In this document: positions 42,925 to 52,001 of the stretch, one piece after another
Position numbering within the stretch: position 1 is the stretch's first letter
How the letters are laid out: each line of letters opens with the position of its first letter
Assembly: GCF_001514285.1 (NCBI RefSeq)
Contig: NZ_KQ949023.1
Span: 248,001-312,000, forward strand
Length of the DNA stretch: 64,000 nucleotides
Origin: Streptomyces sp. DSM 15324
GTDB lineage: Bacteria; Actinomycetota; Actinomycetes; Streptomycetales; Streptomycetaceae
Direction: 5' to 3'
Program-made: the position numbers and the translations under genes
The notes under the pieces: model-generated
Database searches by the model: none
The model's input: the letters and a program-made list of their open reading frames with translations, nothing else
What the model was told of the DNA's origin: nothing

Positions 42925-45060
42925 TCAGCTCACGTCGGACGGGTCGAGCCGGTAGATCGAGGAACCGGAGGAACCGGAGGAACCGGAGGAACCGGAGGAA
43001 CTGGAAGAGCCGTACTCGCTCTCCTTCACCGCCGTCCCGTGCTTCTGCACCCACGTCGTCAGCTCCTGGTTCCGGCTGTCGCCGCCGCCCCTCCCCATGC
43101 CGCCGCCGAGCTGGATGTAGTGCAGCTCGCCCTGCTTCACCAGCTCCTTGAGCCTGGCGAGGGTCATCGCGTGGTCCGAGCCGGTGAAGCCGAACATCGA
43201 GATGACGGGCTTTCCGGTGCTCAGGATCATCTGGCCCGCGCTCTGCGAGTCGGACACCGCGATCAGCCAGGTGGCGCCGTCCTGATGCTTCTCCAGGTAG
43301 GAGACGAGCCCGCTGTCGGCACCGCCCATGCCGCCCCCGGCCATACCGCTCCCGCCGGGGCCGCCGCCGCCCGTCCGGCCGCCGCCGGGGAACTCACCGC
43401 TCGCCCGGTCGCCGCCCTGCTGGGTACCGCCCGGCGGCTGCCCGCCGGGACCGCCGTTGCCGCCGCCGAAGCCGCCCCGGCCGCCACCGCCGCCGGGACC
43501 GCCCATGCCGCCCCCGGTGGAGGGGCCCGCGGTGGGGTTGGTGCCGCCCATCATGCCGCTGGAGCCGCCGAGGGCGGGCGAGGCCGCGTAGGCCGTGGGA
43601 CCGGCCAGGGCCGCCACGACCGCCGCGGCGACGGACGCGCCGAGCAGCCGCAGCCGGGTACCGGAGGCCGCGGAGCGCAGCAGGAACAGACCCGTGATCG
43701 CGAGGGCCATGAGCACACCGACGACGGGCCACAGCCAGGTGTTCCAGTCCGTGGCCCGGCGCAGCAGCACGATCGCCCAGACGCCGGTCACGGCCAGCCC
43801 CGCGGGCAGCACCCACGACCAGCGCACCTCACCGCCGCGGAAGGCGCGCCACAGCATGACCCCGCCGCCCCCGGTGAGCGCCGCGACGCCCGGGGCGAGC
43901 GCGGTCGTGTAGTAGGGGTGCATGGTGCCCTCGGCGAGGGCGAAGGTGACGTAGTGCAGCACGGTCCAGCCGCCCCACAGGACCAGTGCGGCACGCGTGG
44001 CATCGGTGCGCGGGGCGCGCCCGCACCGCACGAGACCGGCGACGAGCGCGATGCCGGAGAAGGGGATCAGCCAGGAGATCTGGCCGCCGAGGACGTCGTT
44101 GAACATCCGTCCGATGCCCGCCGTCCCGGCGAAGGTGACGCCGCCGCCCCCTCCGCCGCCGTTGCCCTCACCGCCGAGGACGCGGCCCAGGCCGTTGTAG
44201 CCCATGATCAGGTCCCAGGCGCTGCCGTCGGTCGAACCGCCGATGTACGGCCGGTCCTCGGCGGGTACGAGCGAGACCGCCGTCGCCCACCAGAAGCTGG
44301 AGACGGCCAGCGCCACCGCTGCGAGGGCGAGGTTGACGGCCTTCTTCCTCCAGCCGAGCCTCGACGCGTAGGCGTACACGGCGAAGACGGCCGGCAGGGC
44401 GATGTAGCCCTGGAGCATCTTGGTGTTGAAGGCGAGTCCGAAGCACACTGCCGAGCCGATGAGCGGCAGCAGCCGGTCCTCGCGCGTGGCGCGCAGCGCG
44501 AGGGCCGCGCCGGCCACCATCAGCAGCACGAGGATCGTGTCGGGGTTGTTGTCGCGGTTGATGGCGACGGTGATGGGCGTCAGCGCGAGCACCAGGGCGG
44601 CGATCGTGGCCGCGGCAGGCCCGAAGGCCCGCTTCACGCAGGCGTGCAGGATCCAGATCGTGGCGAGCGCCGCACCGATCTCCGGCGCCATCATCTGCCA
44701 GGTGCCGAATCCGAGGATCCGGCAGGACAGGCCCATGATCATGAGTGCGAACGGCGGCTTGTCGACGGTGATGAAGTTCCCGGCGTCGAGCGAGCCGAAG
44801 AACCATGCCTCCCAGCTCTTCGTACCGCTGTAGACGGCGGCGCTGTAGAAGCTGTTGAGGCTGTCGCCCGACAGGTTCCAGCCGTAGAGCACCGCCGCCA
44901 GGACCAGGATCGCGAGCAGCGCGGGCAGCGACCAGCGCGGCGCCTTCTCCGGCGGGGGTGCCGCGGGGGCCGCTCCGGACGGCGTCGGCGGCGGCCGGTC
45001 GGGGGACACGGTCGTCTCGTGCGGGGTCAGTGGATCGGTGGCAGATGTCACCCTTCGCAT
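42925..45060 (-). CDS. GT39/ArnT-PMT-type membrane glycosyltransferase
   Basis: About 711 aa. After a Pro-rich cytoplasmic N-terminus of ~45 residues there are roughly a dozen membrane helices. The first extracytoplasmic loop has 'SGTKSWEAWFFGSLDAGNFI' and 'TVDKPPFALM', the Asp/Lys region typical of lipid-phosphosugar-dependent transferases. The C-terminal third is outside: a Gly/Met-rich stretch (residues ~490-570), then a small alpha/beta domain ('VSYLEKHQDGATWLIAVSDS') and a Ser-Gly tail. It probably moves sugar from a polyprenol carrier to a wall polymer or protein. ATG 45060 chosen; no clear ribosome site. Confidence 0.88.
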   Translation of the reverse strand: MRRVTSATDPLTPHETTVSPDRPPPTPSGAAPAAPPPEKAPRWSLPALLAILVLAAVLYGWNLSGDSLNSFYSAAVYSGTKSWEAWFFGSLDAGNFITVDKPPFALMIMGLSCRILGFGTWQMMAPEIGAALATIWILHACVKRAFGPAAATIAALVLALTPITVAINRDNNPDTILVLLMVAGAALALRATREDRLLPLIGSAVCFGLAFNTKMLQGYIALPAVFAVYAYASRLGWRKKAVNLALAAVALAVSSFWWATAVSLVPAEDRPYIGGSTDGSAWDLIMGYNGLGRVLGGEGNGGGGGGGVTFAGTAGIGRMFNDVLGGQISWLIPFSGIALVAGLVRCGRAPRTDATRAALVLWGGWTVLHYVTFALAEGTMHPYYTTALAPGVAALTGGGGVMLWRAFRGGEVRWSWVLPAGLAVTGVWAIVLLRRATDWNTWLWPVVGVLMALAITGLFLLRSAASGTRLRLLGASVAAAVVAALAGPTAYAASPALGGSSGMMGGTNPTAGPSTGGGMGGPGGGGGRGGFGGGNGGPGGQPPGGTQQGGDRASGEFPGGGRTGGGGPGGSGMAGGGMGGADSGLVSYLEKHQDGATWLIAVSDSQSAGQMILSTGKPVISMFGFTGSDHAMTLARLKELVKQGELHYIQLGGGMGRGGGDSRNQELTTWVQKHGTAVKESEYGSSSSSGSSGSSGSSGSSIYRLDPSDVS
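42961..43005. repeat. Five 9-bp tandem repeats in the GT39 C-terminus
   Basis: GGAACCGGA repeated four times plus one variant GGAACTGGA, encoding the Ser-Ser-Gly tail on the minus strand. Length polymorphism by slippage is expected. Confidence 0.9.
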
Positions 45061-45205
45061 GCTGTAGGCCAGTTGTGGGCGGCGGCTGTGCCGGACCTGG
45101 CCGCAACCTGTGAAGATGTCAGGGGGCCGGTAACGGAATGCCCACGCTTTGCCCAATCCCCGCGACTCGTACAACCATTCGCCCGAACTGGTGCGTCAAC
45201 AGGGC

Positions 45206-46060
45206 ATGACACACCGGACTCCCAGACGCAGCAGGGTGCTGGCCGTCACCGCCCTCGGCACCGGCGTCCTGCTCGCGGGCGTGGCCACCGCCGCGCCGGC
45301 CTCGGCCGTCACACCCACCGTCAGCTGTACGTCCAGCAAGGCGGCGCTGGCCACCAAGCTGAAGACGGACATCACGGCGGCCCTCGCCAACCGCAGGGGC
45401 ACCGTCGCGGTCGGCCTCTACGACCGCTCCACCAAGACGACCTGCACCCTGCGGGCCTCCACCGCCTACGACTCCGCCAGCGTCGTCAAGGTGACCGTGC
45501 TCGCGACCCTGCTGTGGGACGCGCAGAAGACCAACCGGGCGCTCACCAGCACCGAGAAGTCGCTCGCCACCAAGATGATCACCCAGTCGGACAACACCTC
45601 CACCTCCGCCCTGTGGCGGCAGCTCGGCATGACCAAGATCAAGGGGTTCCTGGCCGCCGCCGGGATGACCCAGACCAAGCCGGGCGCGAACGGCTACTGG
45701 GGCCTGACCCAGATCACGGTCACCGACGAGCAGAAGCTGCTCAAGCTGATCACCGCCTCGAACTCGGTCCTCACCACCGCCTCACGCACCTACATCAGCA
45801 CGCTCATGGGCAAGGTCGTCTCCTCGCAGCGCTGGGGCACGCCCTACGGCCGGCCCTCGAACGTCACCTGGCACGTCAAGAACGGCTGGCTCTCCCGGGC
45901 CACGCACGGCTGGCGCGTCCACAGCGTCGGCACCTTCAACGGCGGCGGCCACGACTACATGATCACCGTCCTCACCCAGGACAACAGCACGATGGACTAC
46001 GGCATCACGACCATCCAGGGCGTGGCCAAGGTCATCCACAAGGACCTGGCCGCCTCCTAG
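45206..46060 (+). CDS. Secreted beta-lactamase-like serine hydrolase
   Basis: 284 aa from ATG 45206. Signal peptide 'RVLAVTALGTGVLLAGVATA'. Class A-like motifs: S-x-x-K in 'YDSASVVKVTVL', SDN in 'ITQSDNTSTSAL', and 'VKNGWLSR' in the place of K-T/S-G. The change to KNG and a short helical domain suggest it is not a strong beta-lactamase; a D,D-peptidase or esterase role is possible. Divergent from the GT39 gene; the two upstream regions overlap. In-frame starts at 45149 and 45191 are possible. Confidence 0.82.
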   Translation: MTHRTPRRSRVLAVTALGTGVLLAGVATAAPASAVTPTVSCTSSKAALATKLKTDITAALANRRGTVAVGLYDRSTKTTCTLRASTAYDSASVVKVTVLATLLWDAQKTNRALTSTEKSLATKMITQSDNTSTSALWRQLGMTKIKGFLAAAGMTQTKPGANGYWGLTQITVTDEQKLLKLITASNSVLTTASRTYISTLMGKVVSSQRWGTPYGRPSNVTWHVKNGWLSRATHGWRVHSVGTFNGGGHDYMITVLTQDNSTMDYGITTIQGVAKVIHKDLAAS

Positions 46061-46090
46061 TCGGGTAGTCCGGCTCCTGGGCGGCTCGCA

Positions 46091-46125
46091 CCCCGCCGGG
46101 GCGCGGGGAACCGCGCGACCAGCCC
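46091..46125. repeat. Streptomyces interspersed GC-rich repeat
   Basis: The segment containing GGGGCGCGGGGAACCGCGCG then ACCAGCCC matches a sequence I recognise as recurring between genes in many Streptomyces genomes (from memory). It lies in the 179-nt gap before the ABC exporter gene. Confidence 0.6.
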
Positions 46126-46239
46126 ATACGGCGCCGCACCCGCCACACCACCGCACCGGGCAATTGTTAAGGCGGGATGAAATCCGCCCCCGCCGGCGTT
46201 GGTGCCTTCCGGTAGATCGGCGAAGCGGAAGGCACCGGC

Positions 46240-49200
46240 GTGAGCGGAAAACAGGGTTGGGCGCGGCGGCTGGCCGGATACGCCTGGCGGTATCCGAAGG
46301 ACGTCGTGCTCGCCCTCGGCTCCTCCCTCGCGGGCATGGCCGTCATGGCCCTCGTCCCCCTGGTCACCAAGGTGATCATCGACGACGTCATCGGTGCCCA
46401 CACCCGGGACATGGCACCCTGGGCGGGCCTGCTGATCGTCGCCGCGCTGCTCGTCTACGTCTTCACCTACGTCCGCCGCTACTACGGCGGCCGCCTCGCC
46501 CTCGACGTCCAGCACGACCTCCGCACGGAGATGTTCGCGACGATCACCCGCCTCGACGGCCGCCGCCAGGACGAGCTGTCCACGGGCCAGGTCGTCGGCC
46601 GGGCCACCAGCGACCTCCAGCTGATCCAGGGCCTGCTCTTCATGCTCCCGATGACCGTCGGGAACCTCGCCCTCTTCGTGATCTCCCTCGTGGTGATGGC
46701 CTGGCTGTCCCTGCCCCTGACCCTGGTCGCCCTCGCGGTCGCCCCGGCCCTGTGGTGGATCGCCAAGCGCAGCCGCAGCCGTCTGCACCCCGCGACCTGG
46801 TACGCCCAGGCCCAGGCCGCGGCGGTCGCGGGTGTGGTGGACGGGGCCGTCAGCGGCGTACGCGTGGTGAAGGGCTTCGGGCAGGAGGAGCAGGAGACCG
46901 GCAAGCTCCGCGAGGTCGGCCGCCGGCTGTTCGCGGGCCGCCTGCGCACCATCCGGCTGAACTCGCGCTACACCCCCGCCCTCCAGGCCGTCCCCGCCCT
47001 CGGCCAGGTCGCGATGCTGGCGCTCGGCGGCTGGCTCGCCGTACGCGGGCACATCACGCTCGGCACGTTCGTCGCCTTCTCCACCTACCTCGCCCAGCTC
47101 GTCGGCCCGGTCCGCATGCTGGCGATGGTCCTCACCGTCGGCCAGCAGGCCCGCGCCGGCACCGAGCGCGTCCTGGAGCTCATCGACACCGAGCCGTCGA
47201 TGACGGACGGCACCAAGGAACTGCCCGCCGACGCGCCCGCCACCGTCGAGTTCGACGACGTCTCCTTCGGCTACGACGCCGCCCGCCCCGTCCTCGACGG
47301 CCTCAGCTTCGAGATCCGCCCGGGGGAGACCCTCGCCGTCGTCGGCTCCTCCGGCTCCGGCAAGTCGACGGTCTCCCTGCTCCTGCCGCGCTTCTACGAC
47401 GTGACGCGCGGCGCCGTCCTGATCGGCGGCCACGACGTCCGCGAACTGACCCAGGACTCGCTGCGGGCCGCGATCGGCCTGGTCCCGGAGGACTCCTTCC
47501 TCTTCTCCGACACGGTCCGCGCCAACATCGCCTACGGCCGCCCCGACGCGACCGACGAGCAGATCGAGGCCGCCGCCCGCGCCGCCCAGGCCGACCGTTT
47601 CATCGCCGAGCTGCCCGACGGCTACGCCACCAGGGTCGGCGAGCACGGACTGACCCTGTCCGGCGGCCAGCGCCAGCGCGTCGCCCTCGCCCGCGCCATC
47701 CTCACCGACCCCCGGCTGCTCGTCCTCGACGACGCGACCTCGGCGGTGGACGCGGCCGTCGAGCACGAGATCCACGAAGCGCTCAAGCAGGTCATGCAGG
47801 GCCGCACGACCCTCCTGATAGCCCACCGCCGCTCCACCCTCAACCTCGCCGACCGCATCGCCGTCCTCGACGCCGGCCGGCTCGCCGACCTCGGCACCCA
47901 CGAGGAGCTCCAGGAGCGCTCGGCGCTGTACCGGCGCCTGCTGACCGACCCGGACGAGCTGGGCGGCGTCTCACCCGGCCACGTCCAGCGGGGCGAGAGC
48001 GCCGAGGACACCTCCGTACGTCAGGAGCTGGACGCCGAGTTCGACGCCGAGCGCGGGGTGACGCCCCGGCTGTGGACCGCCGACCGCCAGCCGAAGGACA
48101 CCGCGCTGGCGGGCATGCCGGCCACGCCCGAGCTGCTCGCCCAGGTGGAGGCGCTGCCGCCCGCCACCGACACCCCGGACGTGGACGAGTCCCGCGCGGT
48201 CACCCCCGAGGAGTCGTACGGCCTGCGCCGGCTGCTCCGCGGCTTCGGCGTCCCGCTGCTGATCAGCCTCGCTCTGGTCGCCGTGGACGCCGGGATGAGC
48301 CTGCTGCTGCCGATCATGATCCGGCACGGCATCGACGACGGCGTGACGCGGCTCGCGCTCGGCGCGGTCTGGACGGCGTCGTTGCTCGCCCTGCTCGCGG
48401 TGGCCGTGCAGTGGGCGGCCCAGACCGGTGAGACCCGGATGACCGGCCGCACCGGCGAACGCGTCCTGTACAGCCTCCGGCTGAAGATCTTCGCCCAGCT
48501 CCAGCGCCTCGGGCTCGACTACTACGAGCGCGAGCTGACCGGCCGGATCATGACGCGGATGACGACGGACGTCGACGCCCTCTCCACCTTCCTGCAGACG
48601 GGCCTGGTCACCGCCTTCGTCTCGGTCGTCACCTTCTTCGGGATCATGGTCGCCCTGCTGGTGATCGACGTCCAGCTGGCCCTGGTCGTCTTCGCGACGC
48701 TGCCGCCGCTGATCGTCGCCACGTACTTCTTCCGCAAGGCGAGCGTGAAGGCGTACGAGCTGGCCCGGGAGCGGGTGTCGGTGGTCAACGCCGACCTCCA
48801 GGAGTCGGTGTCCGGGCTGCGGATCGTGCAGGCCTTCCGGCGCGAGCGGGACGGCGGGGCGCGGTTCGCCGAGCGCAGCGACAGCTACCGTCAGGCCCGC
48901 ATCCGGGGCCAGTGGCTGATCTCGATCTACTTCCCGTTCGTCCAGCTGCTGTCCTCCGTGGCCGCCGCGGCCGTGCTGATCGCGGGCGCGGGCCGGGTGG
49001 ACGCGGCGACGCTGACGACCGGCGCCCTGGTCGCGTACCTGCTCTACATCGACCTGTTCTTCGCCCCCGTGCAGCAGCTCTCCCAGGTCTTCGACGGCTA
49101 CCAGCAGGCGACCGTCTCCCTGGGCCGGATCCAGGAGCTGCTGCGCGAGCCGACCTCCACCCGGTCGGCCGACGTGCCGCTGGAGGTCCCCGCCCTGCGC

Positions 49201-49959
49201 GGCGAGATCGCCTTCGAGGGCGTGCGCTTCGCCTACGGCACGGAGGAGGAGGCGCTCGCCGGCATCGACCTGCGCGTCCCCGCCGGGCAGACGGTCGCCT
49301 TCGTCGGCGAGACCGGCGCCGGGAAGTCGACCCTGGTCAAACTGGTGGCCCGGTTCTACGACCCGACGTCGGGCCGGGTGACGGTCGACGGCACGGATCT
49401 GCGCACGCTCGACATCACGGCGTACCGCCACCGTCTGGGGGTCGTCCCGCAGGAGGCGTACCTCTTCCCCGGCACCGTCCGCGACGCGATCGCCTACGGC
49501 CGCCCGGACGCCACGGACGCCGAGGTCGAGGCGGCCGCGCGGGCGGTCGGCGCCCACGAGATGATCGCCACCCTCGACGGCGGCTACCTCCACGAGGTCG
49601 CCGAACGCGGCCGCAACCTCTCCGCCGGGCAGCGCCAGCTCATCGCCCTGGCCCGCGCGGAGCTGGTCGACCCGGACATCCTGCTCCTCGACGAGGCCAC
49701 CGCCGCCCTGGACCTGGCGACCGAGGCCCAGGTCAACCAGGCCACCGACCGTCTGGCCGGCCGCCGTACCACGCTGGTCGTCGCCCACCGGCTGACCACC
49801 GCCGCCCGCGCGGACCGCGTGGTCGTCATGGACCACGGCCGGGTCGTCGAGGACGGCACCCACGACGAGCTGCTCGCCCTCGACGGACGGTACGCCCACC
49901 TGTGGCGGACCTTCGTCGGCACGTCCGAACCGGAGGAGCCCGTCGGCGCGACCCGGTGA
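46240..49959 (+). CDS. Fused heterodimer-type ABC exporter (two TMD-NBD units)
   Basis: 1239 aa containing two complete half-exporters in tandem. Unit 1: membrane domain ~20-310, NBD ~345-580 with Walker A 'GSSGSGKST' (~369), signature 'LSGGQ' and Walker B 'LLVLDDATSAVD'. Linker ~580-665. Unit 2: membrane domain ~670-960, NBD with 'GETGAGKST' (~1024), 'LSAGQ' and 'ILLLDEATAALD'. NBD1 has Asp for the catalytic Glu and NBD2 a non-standard signature, so one ATP site is degenerate, as in BmrCD or TM287/288. Substrate unknown: drug or lipid. GTG start with GGAAGG 8 nt upstream. Confidence 0.93.
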   Translation: MSGKQGWARRLAGYAWRYPKDVVLALGSSLAGMAVMALVPLVTKVIIDDVIGAHTRDMAPWAGLLIVAALLVYVFTYVRRYYGGRLALDVQHDLRTEMFATITRLDGRRQDELSTGQVVGRATSDLQLIQGLLFMLPMTVGNLALFVISLVVMAWLSLPLTLVALAVAPALWWIAKRSRSRLHPATWYAQAQAAAVAGVVDGAVSGVRVVKGFGQEEQETGKLREVGRRLFAGRLRTIRLNSRYTPALQAVPALGQVAMLALGGWLAVRGHITLGTFVAFSTYLAQLVGPVRMLAMVLTVGQQARAGTERVLELIDTEPSMTDGTKELPADAPATVEFDDVSFGYDAARPVLDGLSFEIRPGETLAVVGSSGSGKSTVSLLLPRFYDVTRGAVLIGGHDVRELTQDSLRAAIGLVPEDSFLFSDTVRANIAYGRPDATDEQIEAAARAAQADRFIAELPDGYATRVGEHGLTLSGGQRQRVALARAILTDPRLLVLDDATSAVDAAVEHEIHEALKQVMQGRTTLLIAHRRSTLNLADRIAVLDAGRLADLGTHEELQERSALYRRLLTDPDELGGVSPGHVQRGESAEDTSVRQELDAEFDAERGVTPRLWTADRQPKDTALAGMPATPELLAQVEALPPATDTPDVDESRAVTPEESYGLRRLLRGFGVPLLISLALVAVDAGMSLLLPIMIRHGIDDGVTRLALGAVWTASLLALLAVAVQWAAQTGETRMTGRTGERVLYSLRLKIFAQLQRLGLDYYERELTGRIMTRMTTDVDALSTFLQTGLVTAFVSVVTFFGIMVALLVIDVQLALVVFATLPPLIVATYFFRKASVKAYELARERVSVVNADLQESVSGLRIVQAFRRERDGGARFAERSDSYRQARIRGQWLISIYFPFVQLLSSVAAAAVLIAGAGRVDAATLTTGALVAYLLYIDLFFAPVQQLSQVFDGYQQATVSLGRIQELLREPTSTRSADVPLEVPALRGEIAFEGVRFAYGTEEEALAGIDLRVPAGQTVAFVGETGAGKSTLVKLVARFYDPTSGRVTVDGTDLRTLDITAYRHRLGVVPQEAYLFPGTVRDAIAYGRPDATDAEVEAAARAVGAHEMIATLDGGYLHEVAERGRNLSAGQRQLIALARAELVDPDILLLDEATAALDLATEAQVNQATDRLAGRRTTLVVAHRLTTAARADRVVVMDHGRVVEDGTHDELLALDGRYAHLWRTFVGTSEPEEPVGATR

Positions 49960-50071
49960 CGGCCGTGCAACCTCCGGCGCGTCTCGGGCGTCCGTACATC
50001 AGTACGGCAAGCGCGTGTGCGGCACGTGTGTGCGGCATCGCGTACGGCGAACGTGGGAGGGGTCGGGGACC

Positions 50072-50470
50072 GTGGGCAAAGACGCGCGGGGTGGGCTGGG
50101 ACGACGCCTGGCGGTCGGCATGGCGCTGCTGAGCGCTTCCGGGCTGCTCGCGCTCGCGGCGCCGGCCGAGGCCGGGGCCGCGGCCGCGCACTGCGGGGGG
50201 CACAAGGTGCGGACCCTGACCTTCGCCACCGGCTATGTGAACGTCTACAAGCGCAACGGCACGGTCTGCGCCATGACCTTCCAGAAGAACCCCGGCAGGG
50301 GCCGCAGCATGACGGTCAGCGTGCAGGCCCGCGGCCTCTTCCCGGTGCCCGCCGCGGGAGTGGACCCCCGCAGCATCGGCCCGGTACAGACCCACGCGGG
50401 ACACCGCTGCGTACGGGTGAAGGGCTCGGTCGGCCCCGGCTCGATCAGCACCGGCTGGATCCTCTGCTGA
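50072..50470 (+). CDS. Small secreted protein with paired cysteines (132 aa)
   Basis: 132 aa. Signal peptide 'LAVGMALLSASGLLALAAPA' near residues 13-35, then a mature domain of ~95 residues with four Cys ('AHCGGHK', 'GTVCAMTF', 'HRCVRVKG', 'WILC'), likely two disulfides. No family recognised. GTG 50072 has GGGGA just upstream; the frame is open to 50015. The mature fold could be an inhibitor or wall-associated protein; unproven. Confidence 0.7.
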   Translation: MGKDARGGLGRRLAVGMALLSASGLLALAAPAEAGAAAAHCGGHKVRTLTFATGYVNVYKRNGTVCAMTFQKNPGRGRSMTVSVQARGLFPVPAAGVDPRSIGPVQTHAGHRCVRVKGSVGPGSISTGWILC

Positions 50471-50572
50471 CCCCGACACTCACCCCCTGAGCCCCAACGC
50501 CCCCTGGTGCGACGGGTGTTGACCCGGATAGCTTCCGGATCACATCTGTCTCACAGGGAAGGGTGCACGCGC

Positions 50573-51991
50573 ATGCGCAAGGCGCTCAGATGGCTGCTGG
50601 CCCTCACCGTGCTCATAGGCACGCTGAGCACGGCGGGGGCGGCCACCGCCGCCGAGCCGGACCCCGGCGGCACGGACATCAAGGACCGGCTCCTCTCCGT
50701 CCCGGGCATGAGCCTGATCCAGGAGAAGCCGTATCCGGGCTACCGCTACTTCGTCCTGAACTTCACCCAGCCGACCGACCACCGGCACCCGTCCGCCGGC
50801 ACCTTCCAGCAGCGGATCACGGTGCTGCACAAGGACGTCAGCCGCCCCACGGTCTTCTACACCGGCGGCTACAACGTCTCCACCACCCCCAGCCGCCGTG
50901 AGCCGACCCAGATCGTCGACGGCAACCAGGTCTCCATGGAGTACCGCTTCTTCACCCCGTCCCGCCCCGACCCGGCCGACTGGTCCAAGCTGGACATCTG
51001 GCAGGCGGCGAGCGACCAGCACCGCATCTTCGAGGCGCTGAAGAAGATCTATCCCGCGAACTGGATCTCCACGGGCGGCTCCAAGGGCGGCATGACCGCG
51101 ACGTACTACGAGCGCTTCTACCCCCGCGACATGGACGGCGTGGTGGCCTACGTCGCCCCCAACGACGTCGTGAACGACGAGGACTCGGCCTACGACCGCT
51201 TCTTCGACACGGTCGGCACCAAGGAGTGCCGCGACCGGCTGAACGCGGTGCAGCGCGAGGCACTCGTGCGCCGCGCGCCGCTGGAGACGAAGTACGAGGC
51301 CTACGCCGCGGAGAACGGCTACACGTTCACCACCATCGGCGGTCTGGACCGCGCCTACGAGGCCGTCGTCCTGGACTACGTCTGGGGCTTCTGGCAGTAC
51401 AGCCTGCTCGCGGACTGCGCCACGATCCCCGCGGACGCGGCCACCGCCACCGACGACGAGATCTGGACGTCCATCGACACGATCTCCGGCTTCTCGTTCT
51501 ACACGGACCAGGGCCTGGAGCCGTACACCCCGTACTACTACCAGGCGGGCACCCAACTCGGCGCGCCCACCATCCACTTCCCGCACATCGAGAAGAAGTA
51601 CGTCCGCTACGGCTACCAGCCCCCGCGCAACTTCGTCCCGCGCGACATCCCGATGCGCTTTTGGCCCCGAGCCATGCGCGACGTCGACACCTGGGTGCGG
51701 CACCACGCCCAGCACATGCTCTTCGTCTACGGCCAGAACGACCCCTGGGGCGCCGAACGTTTCCGCCTCGGCAAGGGCGCCCAGGACTCCTACGTCTTCA
51801 CGGCCCCCGGCATGAACCACGGCGCGAACGTGGCGGGCCTGACGGCGGACGAGAAGACCCTCGCCACCGCCCGCATCCTGTCCTGGGCGGGCGTTGCGAC
51901 CCCCGCGGTCACCGCGGCCAGGCCGCTGGCGAAGTTCGACGCGAAGCTGGACGTCCGGGACGCGGAACGGGAGCCGGCCCTGCGCCCCTGA
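50573..51991 (+). CDS. Secreted serine aminopeptidase, S37 (PS-10) family
   Basis: 472 aa. Signal peptide 'RWLLALTVLIGTLSTAGAA'. Alpha/beta-hydrolase peptidase: nucleophile S170 in 'STGGSKGGMTATYYE', acid in 'FVYGQNDPWGAERF' and His in 'APGMNHGANV'. This fits the Streptomyces PS-10/S37 family, cleaving tripeptides from N-termini of secreted substrates. ATG 50573 follows GGAAGGG. Nothing follows in the operon; the convergent GH3 gene begins 10 nt later. Confidence 0.9.
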   Translation: MRKALRWLLALTVLIGTLSTAGAATAAEPDPGGTDIKDRLLSVPGMSLIQEKPYPGYRYFVLNFTQPTDHRHPSAGTFQQRITVLHKDVSRPTVFYTGGYNVSTTPSRREPTQIVDGNQVSMEYRFFTPSRPDPADWSKLDIWQAASDQHRIFEALKKIYPANWISTGGSKGGMTATYYERFYPRDMDGVVAYVAPNDVVNDEDSAYDRFFDTVGTKECRDRLNAVQREALVRRAPLETKYEAYAAENGYTFTTIGGLDRAYEAVVLDYVWGFWQYSLLADCATIPADAATATDDEIWTSIDTISGFSFYTDQGLEPYTPYYYQAGTQLGAPTIHFPHIEKKYVRYGYQPPRNFVPRDIPMRFWPRAMRDVDTWVRHHAQHMLFVYGQNDPWGAERFRLGKGAQDSYVFTAPGMNHGANVAGLTADEKTLATARILSWAGVATPAVTAARPLAKFDAKLDVRDAEREPALRP

Positions 51992-52001
51992 CCTGACGCG
52001 T

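Noticed and set aside
46164..48431. 755-codon open frame in another frame of the ABC exporter
   Set aside because: Composition is Arg/Pro/His-rich low complexity; the exporter frame carries all ABC motifs.
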